Shown here: positions 1 to 5,958 of the stretch, piece after piece | Position numbering within the stretch: the stretch's first letter is position 1 | Layout: each line of letters opens with the position of its first letter | The notes under the pieces: model-generated | Databases searched by the model: none | What the model saw: the letters and a program-made list of their open reading frames with translations, nothing else | What the model was told of the DNA's origin: nothing | Made by a program: the position numbers and the translations under genes | NCBI GenBank assembly: GCA_044867875.1 | Contig: JBIOVR010000309.1 | Coordinates: 1 to 6,915 of the forward strand | Reading direction: 5' to 3' | Length of the DNA stretch: 6,915 bases | DNA from: VBAS01 sp044867875 | GTDB taxonomy: Bacteria; Bacteroidota; Bacteroidia; Chitinophagales; Chitinophagaceae

Positions 1-1079
1 GATTCCATACCGGCGCCATTATCTTTTATACTGATGGTGTATTTATATGAATTCTTCACCGTAGCTATAATTATTTTAGGCTGTGCAGAATACTTGATCG
101 CATTGTTTATGATATTAAAAAGAGAGAGGTATAGATTTTCTTCATCAGCTAATATGCTGCTGTTCTCTTCATCAAGATCCCATTCTACTACTCCTGCTTT
201 TTTATTCAGTAGTGGCTCCAGTTGAGCAATACCTTTTTTAAGTAACTCATTTGGAACAACCGGCTTCATTTTTAATACAAATTGATATTGATCTGCGACC
301 ACCGTCTTCACAAGATTAGAAATATGATTTTTCAGGTAATCTGATTGGTAGCGAATAGCATTTATGAATTTTTGTTGCTTTTCCAGGTTGACATGCGTGG
401 CAGGTTTTTCTAAACCGTCAACCGAAAGTTCGATAACCGAAAGAGGTGTACTGAATTCATGCGTTACGTTATTGATAAAATCTTTTTGGATCTCTACCAA
501 AAACTTTTGTTTGAAAAAATAATAAAGCGAAGCAGCAAAGCCAAGCAAAACCAGTAAGAGCAATACACTCGATACGAGCCAGCCCGTCATTTGATCAATG
601 ATATATTTATTTCTATGCGGAAAATATAAATAAGCATAAGAATAATTTTTTTGAACCAAAGGCGACATTAAAGTGGTATCATTTTTATAACCCGAACCAG
701 CGGAAGGCAGATACGCATCGTAAACATATTTATTTTTTGTATTATCATATACTGACAGCTTGCCATCAGTGAAAATATCAAAGCTTTCCAGCTCATTATG
801 CATGTAAAGTATCAGTGAATCTTTTGCCGGGATGCTGTCAACTCTGAAGAGATAACTATTGGCATCTGTCTTTTCAATAAGTGATTGAAGTTTTTCTGTT
901 GACTCATAAAGTAACGGCAGATCTTCATAAACACCGCGAATGCTTTTTATAACGGACGTATTAAACTCGGTTTTTTCAAATGTGTAGGTTTTATTAAGCC
1001 AATATAGCTGCACGGCGATAATGATCGCAATTAACAAAGATGCGATAAGGATAAAAAGGCGTATGGTATTCGAACGCAT
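1..1079 (-). CDS. Membrane sensor histidine kinase, C-terminus cut by the window edge
   Basis: This reading frame stays open from an ATG at 1079 to the left edge, giving 359 visible residues. Residues about 7-27 form a first membrane segment (RLFILIASLL onward). A roughly 135-residue extracytoplasmic sensor region follows, then a second membrane segment at about 165-187. The dimerisation and phosphoacceptor helix comes almost at once, with no room for a HAMP domain; it carries FINNVTHEFSTPL with the probable phosphorylated His207. The ATP-binding domain shows an N box (NIINNAIKYS, from residue 322) and the beginning of a G1 box (DNGAGM, 353-358), where the window ends. From family knowledge it autophosphorylates on His and passes the phosphate to a response regulator, which is not visible here and may lie beyond the left edge. 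The residue after HEF is Ser, where Lys or Arg is usual. The sensor region gives no clue to its ligand. The kinase assignment is firm; the signal is unknown. Confidence 0.93.
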   Translation of the reverse strand, partial: MRSNTIRLFILIASLLIAIIIAVQLYWLNKTYTFEKTEFNTSVIKSIRGVYEDLPLLYESTEKLQSLIEKTDANSYLFRVDSIPAKDSLILYMHNELESFDIFTDGKLSVYDNTKNKYVYDAYLPSAGSGYKNDTTLMSPLVQKNYSYAYLYFPHRNKYIIDQMTGWLVSSVLLLLVLLGFAASLYYFFKQKFLVEIQKDFINNVTHEFSTPLSVIELSVDGLEKPATHVNLEKQQKFINAIRYQSDYLKNHISNLVKTVVADQYQFVLKMKPVVPNELLKKGIAQLEPLLNKKAGVVEWDLDEENSSILADEENLYLSLFNIINNAIKYSAQPKIIIATVKNSYKYTISIKDNGAGME

Positions 1080-1121
1080 TAATACAAGTTACTCTGCAAA
1101 GTTGTGATTTTTTAATTGTCT

Positions 1122-1204
1122 TTAACCATATATCCGGTTAAGCGGAAGTTAAAGGGGATATTTTACCTAACCATTGATTAACCTCAGTTAATCCGGAGTT
1201 AATC
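1122..1204. promoter_or_regulatory. Cluster of 11-bp-spaced GTTAA half-sites, candidate response-regulator operator
   Basis: The divergent intergenic region holds a set of GTTAA-like half-sites in pairs. Pair A (plus) is GTTAA at 1137 and 1148. Pair B (minus) is TTAACC at 1178-1183 and CTAACC at 1167-1172. Pair C (plus) is AGTTAATC at 1186 and 1197. Within every pair the two starts are exactly 11 bp apart, one helical turn. A lone TTAACC at 1122-1127 forms an inverted repeat with GGTTAA at 1136-1141, and GATTAAC at 1176-1182 with GTTAATC at 1187-1193 forms a perfect 7-bp inverted repeat. OmpR/PhoB-family regulators commonly bind direct repeats with 11-bp periodicity, so a cognate regulator of the neighbouring kinase is a natural candidate. 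That link is inference. Pair C ends 11 bp before the proposed -33 element of the downstream gene, a position suited to activation. Confidence 0.5.
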
Positions 1205-1215
1205 AGCTTCATTTT

Positions 1216-1248
1216 TTTGGAAAGCGACCATGTGCAAATAAAACTTTG
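1216..1248 (+). promoter_or_regulatory. Candidate Bacteroidota-type promoter for the Thr/Lys-rich protein
   Basis: A TTTG at 1216-1219 is followed after 21 bp by AAACTTTG at 1241-1248, which resembles the Bacteroidota -33 TTTG and -7 TAnnTTTG elements with one mismatch (A for T at the first position of the -7 box). Transcription would begin near 1254, leaving an AT-rich leader of about 30 bases before the ATG at 1287. The motif is short and degenerate, so this is a candidate only. Its position just downstream of the half-site cluster supports it. Confidence 0.35.
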
Positions 1249-1286
1249 TGTAAATAAATTTTTAATCACAATTAAATTTAAATGAA

Positions 1287-1598
1287 ATGAAAAAAATCTT
1301 TTTTGCAGCATTGATGCTCTTAACAGTTGGTGGAATAAGCTATGCACAAACAACACCTGCCAAAACAAATCCACCACACAAAAAGGAAACAACTAAAAAA
1401 GAGACCTCAAACTCAGTAAGTTCTGTATCACCGGCAACTACAAACAAGAATACAACCGCCAGTACAAAAACAAAAACAACAACGACAACAAAGACAAGTT
1501 CAAAGCCTGCAACAACGCCATCAACAACAAAGCCGGCTACACATTCTGAAGCTGATAAAAACAAAAAAACTACTACAACTAAAAAAAAGAATAAATAA
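1287..1598 (+). CDS. Small exported Thr/Lys-rich low-complexity protein
   Basis: A 103-residue protein of unknown function. Residues 1-20 are a clear Sec signal peptide: MKK, a hydrophobic core (IFFAALMLLTVGG) and a probable signal peptidase I site at SYA|Q. There is no lipobox cysteine, so it should be released into the periplasm or beyond rather than lipidated. The 83-residue mature part has no recognisable domain: about a third is Thr and a fifth is Lys, with runs such as TKTKTTTTTK and a KKKNK end, very few acidic residues and no Cys, so it should be disordered and strongly basic. The start is well supported because the signal peptide begins there. A two-codon frame, ATG AAA TGA at 1282-1290, overlaps the start. 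Two stop codons follow in tandem (TAA TAA). It is divergent from the kinase gene and may be a target of the same regulatory region. The antisense frame has similar length, but the signal peptide favours this strand. Confidence 0.8.
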   Translation: MKKIFFAALMLLTVGGISYAQTTPAKTNPPHKKETTKKETSNSVSSVSPATTNKNTTASTKTKTTTTTKTSSKPATTPSTTKPATHSEADKNKKTTTTKKKNK

Positions 1599-1674
1599 TA
1601 AAGCAGTGTGAACAGGCAAAAGATTTTTTTAGATATACCTGTTTGCTTAGATAGGTTGGTTAAAGTGGTGAATC

Positions 1675-1703
1675 AGCCGCTCATTTTTATGAGTGGCTTT
1701 TTT
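1675..1703 (+). terminator. Intrinsic terminator after the Thr/Lys-rich gene
   Basis: AGCCGCTCA (1675-1683) pairs with TGAGTGGCT (1690-1698) in a 9-bp stem with one G-U pair and a 6-base loop, followed by a run of six T ending at 1703. On the minus strand the hairpin has no T tract after it, so it serves the plus-strand gene only, although it sits between two convergent genes. Confidence 0.8.
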
Positions 1704-1734
1704 ATTAAAATGTTATTGTAGAACAAAGATGGGG

Positions 1735-3522
1735 TTAAGCGTATATTCTTTCGATAGCATCCTTATATTTCTCCATTATCACTTTTCTTTTCAGTTTTAA
1801 AGTGGGAGTGAGTTCTCCGCCCTCCACACTCCATTCGTATGGTAGCAACTCGAACTTTTTTATTTGTTCAACCTGGTTAAAATTTTGATTATAACGTTCG
1901 ACAGTATCTTTTATAAGGTTGACAATTTTTTCGTTCCTGATAATTTTTTCGTTGCCAGTAAATTCTATCCCGTGTTCGGAGCACCATTCTTTCAGCGCAT
2001 TAAAAGCAGGCACTATTAATGCACCAGTAAATTTTTGCTCTGCGCCTGTTACCATCATTTGCTCGATCCATTTTGATTCTTTCATTTTATTTTCGATTGG
2101 TTGCGGCGCCACATATTTACCACCGGATGTTTTAAAAATTTCTTTTTTACGATCGGTGATCTTTAAAAACCTATTATCGATCATTACTCCTATATCACCT
2201 GTATGAAACCATCCATTCTTTATTACCTCTGCTGTGAGATCGGGTCGCTTGTAATACCCCATCATAATATTCGGCCCTTTGCAAAGTATTTCTCCGTCCT
2301 CAGCAATTTTTACTTCTACATTGTCAATTAATGTTCCTACTGTTCCGAACATCCTGTTCTTTGGGTTTATTCGGTTCACCGCTATTACTGGTGATGTTTC
2401 AGTTAAGCCATAACCTTCCAATATCGGCACTCTTGCGGCGGTAAATATTCTTAATAATTTAACCTGGCAGGCTGCAGAACCAGTAACAATTGCTTTTACG
2501 TTTGCCCCCAAAGCATCACGCCATTTGCTAAAGATCAATTTATTGGCAATGCTTAATTGCAGATCATACCAGAAACCCATTTTCTTATTAACATCGTATT
2601 TCAACCCGAGGCCTAATGCCCAGTTAAACATCTTCTTTTTGACACCTGTAAGTGTTGCTGCTTTTGCCATTATGCTTTCATAAACTTTTTCCAACAGTCG
2701 TGGCACTGTTGTAAAGATCAGGGGTTTTACTTCTTTAAGATTGCCACTCATTTTTTCCATGCTTTCTGCGTAGTAAATAGAAACGCTGTTGTATATGTAT
2801 ATGTAGCTAACCATTCTTTCAAATACATGATTTAATGGTAAAAAACTCAATGCCCTTTTTCCTTCTACACCAATTTCTTCAAACACACAATTACTGTCAC
2901 ACACATTGCTTATAATATTACCATGACTTAGCATAACGCCTTTTGGCGTACCAGTTGTACCCGAAGTATAAATGATGGTGGCAAGATCAGAAGGAGTAAT
3001 TTTATTCGATAGTTGTTCTATTGTTGCCATTGTCTCTGTGGGTGCAGGTTTGAGACAATCTTTCCAGTATGTTGCGTTAGTCACATGCTCAAGAGTAAAA
3101 ACATGTTGCAATGAAGGCACAAAGTCTTTTATGCTTTTTACTTTTAGAAATAGTTCTTCATCGTTTACAAAGGTCACTTTTGCCTGTGAATCATTCAGGA
3201 TAAATTGTAACTCGTTTACATTGATAGTTGGATAAATAGGTACCAGCACGGCTCCGATCTTTTGCGCAGCGAGGTCTACCATTAACCATTCCGGACGATT
3301 TTTACTTATAATGGAGATCTTGTCCCTCTTTTCTGCAGACATATCATTTGGAGAAACGCCAAGATGAAGCAAGCCGGATGCTAGCTGGTTGATCGTATCA
3401 TTCACTTCTTTTGTACTGTATTGTTTCCATTGGCCTCCTTCTTTTGCTGCAAACATATCAGGGAGGGGAGATACTTTTAGTTGATATTCGAGGCAATCAA
3501 ATAATCGTGTAGGCTTTTGCAT
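1735..3522 (-). CDS. Long-chain fatty acid-CoA ligase (AMP-forming)
   Basis: A 595-residue acyl-CoA synthetase of the ANL (adenylate-forming) superfamily. It activates fatty acids with ATP to acyl-AMP and then to acyl-CoA for beta-oxidation or lipid synthesis, acting in the cytoplasm or at the inner membrane face. Counting from the ATG at 3522, the ATP-binding loop YTSGTTGTPKG is at 185-195, GYGLTETSP at 370-378, GWFHTGDIG at 437-445 and the hinge region ITDRKKEIFKTSGGKYVAP at 455-473. The C-terminal ELTPTLKLKR near 570-579 holds the probable catalytic Lys; this form of the motif is typical of long-chain and bubblegum-type enzymes. All core motifs are intact. The frame extends upstream to a TTG at 3570, but MQKPTRLFDCLEYQL is a normal family N-terminus, so the ATG is preferred. 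It follows the TPR gene but is separated from it by a terminator. Substrate chain length cannot be told from sequence. Confidence 0.95.
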   Translation of the reverse strand: MQKPTRLFDCLEYQLKVSPLPDMFAAKEGGQWKQYSTKEVNDTINQLASGLLHLGVSPNDMSAEKRDKISIISKNRPEWLMVDLAAQKIGAVLVPIYPTINVNELQFILNDSQAKVTFVNDEELFLKVKSIKDFVPSLQHVFTLEHVTNATYWKDCLKPAPTETMATIEQLSNKITPSDLATIIYTSGTTGTPKGVMLSHGNIISNVCDSNCVFEEIGVEGKRALSFLPLNHVFERMVSYIYIYNSVSIYYAESMEKMSGNLKEVKPLIFTTVPRLLEKVYESIMAKAATLTGVKKKMFNWALGLGLKYDVNKKMGFWYDLQLSIANKLIFSKWRDALGANVKAIVTGSAACQVKLLRIFTAARVPILEGYGLTETSPVIAVNRINPKNRMFGTVGTLIDNVEVKIAEDGEILCKGPNIMMGYYKRPDLTAEVIKNGWFHTGDIGVMIDNRFLKITDRKKEIFKTSGGKYVAPQPIENKMKESKWIEQMMVTGAEQKFTGALIVPAFNALKEWCSEHGIEFTGNEKIIRNEKIVNLIKDTVERYNQNFNQVEQIKKFELLPYEWSVEGGELTPTLKLKRKVIMEKYKDAIERIYA

Positions 3523-3552
3523 CAGCAAAAAATTTATCAGTTCAGACAATGG

Positions 3553-3588
3553 CAAATGAATCCTAAACAAATTAGGTAAAAATCCAAA
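3553..3588 (-). promoter_or_regulatory. Weak candidate promoter for the acyl-CoA synthetase gene
   Basis: On the minus strand TTTG (3588-3585) is followed after 24 bp by TTCATTTG (3560-3553), which differs from TAnnTTTG at one position. The spacing is slightly long. A promoter is expected here because a terminator lies immediately upstream, and initiation near 3547 would give a leader of about 25 bases to the ATG at 3522 while excluding the TTG start at 3570. Confidence 0.25.
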
Positions 3589-3592
3589 GAAT

Positions 3593-3617
3593 AAAAAAGC
3601 CCCGTTATAAGCGGGAC
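3593..3617 (-). terminator. Intrinsic terminator after the TPR gene
   Basis: On the minus strand GTCCCG (3617-3612) pairs with CGGGGC (3604-3599) in a 6-bp stem with one U-G pair and a 7-base loop, followed directly by six T (3598-3593). It starts 9 bases after the TPR gene stop codon. It should end that transcript and make the acyl-CoA synthetase gene an independent unit. Confidence 0.8.
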
Positions 3618-3626
3618 AAATGAGGT

Positions 3627-4640
3627 TTATTTAGATTGGTAATACTGTCCCGGGGGTACTCTGAAAACACGGGTTTTTTGGAAAGCGGTAAAACCTTTGT
3701 ACTCGTCAAGATGTGCTTTGGTCCAGCTATCATAAGCAGTAAGGTTTTCCACGGTACCAAACAGCCATTGATTGTAGGCCTCAAACATTCCTTCTCTTAA
3801 TAGCTGTTGGTGATAATCAAAAAGACGCAGTGGAAATTTAGCTGCATTTGTTTCATACCAGTCAAGAATAAATCTTGTTCTTACCATCATAAGTGAGGAT
3901 GTGGTTACTCCTCTTGATACAAGCGAAGACTGTTTATTCATGGTCTGCAGAAATGCTTTTGCAAAAGGACTTTTATTGTTTTCTTCACCTTTCATCAGGT
4001 CAGCTTCTTTGAACAATTTTTCTTTATAGCCCTGGAATAAAAGTTCTTTCATGGCAGCGCCACGCTGGCTCAGGCTTTCCATATTCACAAAGATCTCACC
4101 ATAGATAAGACTCCATACTTTGTCTTTTGTATAAAAATAAAAGAGAGCAGCATTGTAATAGTTGCCGCCAAAAGCCGGATCAATTTCAATTCCTTTTTCC
4201 CAAAGATCAATAGCACTGTAATCTTTCTTTTGAAATAACAGTTCACCATATTCACTATATAACGGGCCGCTTTTTGGAAATTTTTTAATACCGGCTTTAT
4301 AAACCTTCTCACATTCTTTAGGATCTTCAAGTGCTTTATAAATGTTTCCAGCTATTTGAAATGTCATCACATCGGCATCATCCCGATTGATGATCTTTTT
4401 TACACCTTCTACTGCTTTTTCATAATCTCTTTTGAAATAGTAGCATTGAACCACGTCTTTATTATACTCAAGATTATTTTTATCTGTCTGCAACAAACGA
4501 TTTAATACGAGAATAGCATTATCCCAATCCGCCTGAGCCATAAAGCTACGGGCTGTCTGGTGCAATGTTGCAGGATCATCCTGCGCAATAACGCCAAAAG
4601 AGAGAGCAAAAAATGAGAGTAAAAAAGCTAGTTTTTTCAT
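3627..4640 (-). CDS. Exported TPR-repeat protein of unknown function
   Basis: A 337-residue protein with a Sec signal peptide (MKKLAFLLSFFALSFGVIAQ, cleavage likely near IA|Q) and no lipobox Cys, so probably periplasmic. Residues 24-193 form about five tetratricopeptide repeats at a regular 34-residue period, starting near 24, 58, 92, 126 and 160; typical positions are visible in DWDNAILVLNRLL, DYEKAVEGVKKII and DYSAIDLWEKGIEIDP. TPR arrays bind peptides or partner proteins. The remaining residues, about 195-337, are rich in aromatic and charged residues and match no domain I recognise. The ATG at 4640 opens directly into the signal peptide, so the start is firm. It lies 68 bp after the DUF1015 gene and ends in a terminator, so it is the last gene of its transcript. 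Its partner and role cannot be read from the sequence. Confidence 0.88.
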   Translation of the reverse strand: MKKLAFLLSFFALSFGVIAQDDPATLHQTARSFMAQADWDNAILVLNRLLQTDKNNLEYNKDVVQCYYFKRDYEKAVEGVKKIINRDDADVMTFQIAGNIYKALEDPKECEKVYKAGIKKFPKSGPLYSEYGELLFQKKDYSAIDLWEKGIEIDPAFGGNYYNAALFYFYTKDKVWSLIYGEIFVNMESLSQRGAAMKELLFQGYKEKLFKEADLMKGEENNKSPFAKAFLQTMNKQSSLVSRGVTTSSLMMVRTRFILDWYETNAAKFPLRLFDYHQQLLREGMFEAYNQWLFGTVENLTAYDSWTKAHLDEYKGFTAFQKTRVFRVPPGQYYQSK

Positions 4641-4644
4641 AGTA

Positions 4645-4675
4645 CAAAGTAAATTAAAAGAGATATGGTAATAAA
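4645..4675 (-). promoter_or_regulatory. Weak candidate promoter for the TPR gene, possibly leaderless
   Basis: On the minus strand TTTA (4675-4672) is followed after 19 bp by TTACTTTG (4652-4645). Each is one mismatch from the Bacteroidota elements TTTG and TAnnTTTG. Only four bases separate the -7 element from the ATG at 4640, so a transcript from here would start at or within a few bases of the start codon. The gene could instead be read through from DUF1015. Confidence 0.22.
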
Positions 4676-4708
4676 GTTTCCTTTAACAGATTATAAATTA
4701 TTTCACAG

Positions 4709-5929
4709 CTAGATCAAATGCGTTAACAGGCCATCCCGCAATTTTGGCTCAAACCAGGTGCTTTTTGGCGGCATTACCTTTCCGCTGTCAGCAATTGCAA
4801 AAAGCTGTTCCAGCGTAACTGGAAACAAACTGAATGCTGCAGCCATTTCACCGCTATTCACTCTTTTTTCCAATTCTTCAAGACCCCGTATGCCACCCAC
4901 AAAATCTACCCTGTTATCAGTTCTTGGGTCTTCAATGTCCAGAATTTTATCAAGAACATTATTCTGCAAAATGGTTACATCCAACACACCAATCGGGTCT
5001 TTTCGATAAGTTCCTTCCCGGGCTGTCAAAATATACCACTCATCTCCAAGATACATACCAAACTCATGGAGCACCGCAGGTTTTACCGGTTCAGGGCTAT
5101 AAGTGATCATAAAATCATCCTGCAGAGCCCCGATAAATTCTTCAGTAGTAAGATCGTTCAGGTCTTTTACCACACGATTGTAGTCCAATATGGCCAATTG
5201 GCTTTCAGGGAAAATCGTAGTAAGAAAAAATTTTGCATCCTCGCTATCCGGCAATTGCTTACTGACTTTAGCAGCTGAAGCAGCACGATGATGGCCGTCG
5301 GCGATATAAGTATTAGGTACTTTGGTTGCAAATAAATTAGTGATCGAATTGATGACATCATCACGATTGATCACCCACACTGTATGTTTTATTCCATCAC
5401 TCGCTGTGAAATCATATTCAGGCGAATTCTTTGCTTTCCATCCGTTGATCAATGCATTTACTTCCATTACATCACGATAGGCCATAAAAACGTTTCCGGT
5501 TTGTGCCCTGATCGTCTGCATATGATCGATACGGTCTTTTTCCTTTTCAGGCCTTGTCAGCTCATGCTTTTTTATAACATCCTTAAAATAATCTTCAACT
5601 GAGGAAACACAAACCAATCCAGTCTGGCTTTTGCCATTCATTACTAACTGGTAAATGTAGTAACAAGGCTTTTCTTCTGAGTAAAGAGTACCATTTTGAA
5701 TAAACAATTCAAGGTTGGCTTTTGCTTTATTATACACCTGTTGGCTATGTGTATCTATTCCATCGGGCAGATCTATTTCTGATTTAGTGATGCGAAGAAA
5801 TGAATAGTTGTTACCTGCGGCTTCTTTTTTTGCTTCTTCAGAATTTAAAACATCATAGGGTCTTGAAGCTACTTGTTCGGCTAATTCTTTTTTTGGTTTT
5901 AAAGCCTTGAACGGTTTGATTATTGCCAT
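4709..5929 (-). CDS. DUF1015 family protein, serC-linked
   Basis: A 406-residue protein that I recognise as DUF1015, a full-length member with no signal peptide or membrane segment, so cytoplasmic. Family landmarks visible are SRPYDVLN at 22-29, KKHELTRPEKEKDR at 120-133, YIADGHHRAASA at 208-219 and the C-terminal MPPKSTWFEPKLRDGL at 386-401. No reaction is established for the family to my knowledge; older annotations call it a SpoOJ-like regulator, reflecting a weak likeness to ParB. The DGHHR motif resembles the phosphate-handling G-x-x-R motif of ParB-fold proteins, which include free-serine kinases such as archaeal SerK and staphylococcal SbnI. The gene begins 29 bp after serC on the same strand, with no terminator between, so the two are probably co-transcribed, which points to serine or phosphoserine metabolism. 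That function is inference. The upstream region has no Shine-Dalgarno sequence. Confidence 0.9.
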   Translation of the reverse strand: MAIIKPFKALKPKKELAEQVASRPYDVLNSEEAKKEAAGNNYSFLRITKSEIDLPDGIDTHSQQVYNKAKANLELFIQNGTLYSEEKPCYYIYQLVMNGKSQTGLVCVSSVEDYFKDVIKKHELTRPEKEKDRIDHMQTIRAQTGNVFMAYRDVMEVNALINGWKAKNSPEYDFTASDGIKHTVWVINRDDVINSITNLFATKVPNTYIADGHHRAASAAKVSKQLPDSEDAKFFLTTIFPESQLAILDYNRVVKDLNDLTTEEFIGALQDDFMITYSPEPVKPAVLHEFGMYLGDEWYILTAREGTYRKDPIGVLDVTILQNNVLDKILDIEDPRTDNRVDFVGGIRGLEELEKRVNSGEMAAAFSLFPVTLEQLFAIADSGKVMPPKSTWFEPKLRDGLLTHLI

Positions 5930-5958
5930 TACTTTTTTGAGAATTTATTTTAATTATA

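Noticed and set aside
34..225. Plus-strand ORF of 63 codons
   Set aside because: It lies antisense to the ATP-binding domain of the kinase, whose frame has clear motifs; this frame shows no family features.
1138..1392. Minus-strand ORF of 84 codons across the intergenic region
   Set aside because: It overlaps the half-site cluster, the candidate promoter and the signal-peptide region of the exported protein, and its product has no recognisable features.
1340..1564. Minus-strand ORF rich in Val and Phe
   Set aside because: It is the mirror of the Thr/Lys codon runs in the exported protein; the opposite strand has a proper signal peptide and stop-terminator arrangement.
1440..1595. Repetitive A/C-rich stretch that could suggest a repeat array or CRISPR
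   Set aside because: There is no constant repeat unit or spacer length; it is simply Thr and Lys codons in one reading frame.
1611..1643. Inverted repeat AACAGG ... CCTGTT
   Set aside because: Only 6 bp with a loop of about 21 bases and no T tract after it; the hairpin at 1675-1698 is a much better terminator.
3523..3570. Extension of the acyl-CoA synthetase to a TTG start at 3570
   Set aside because: The added 16 residues are not family-like, and the ATG at 3522 gives the normal N-terminus.
3562..3576. Short inverted repeat CCTAA ... TTAGG upstream of the acyl-CoA synthetase
   Set aside because: A 5-bp repeat of this kind is expected by chance in AT-rich DNA and has no partner or context.
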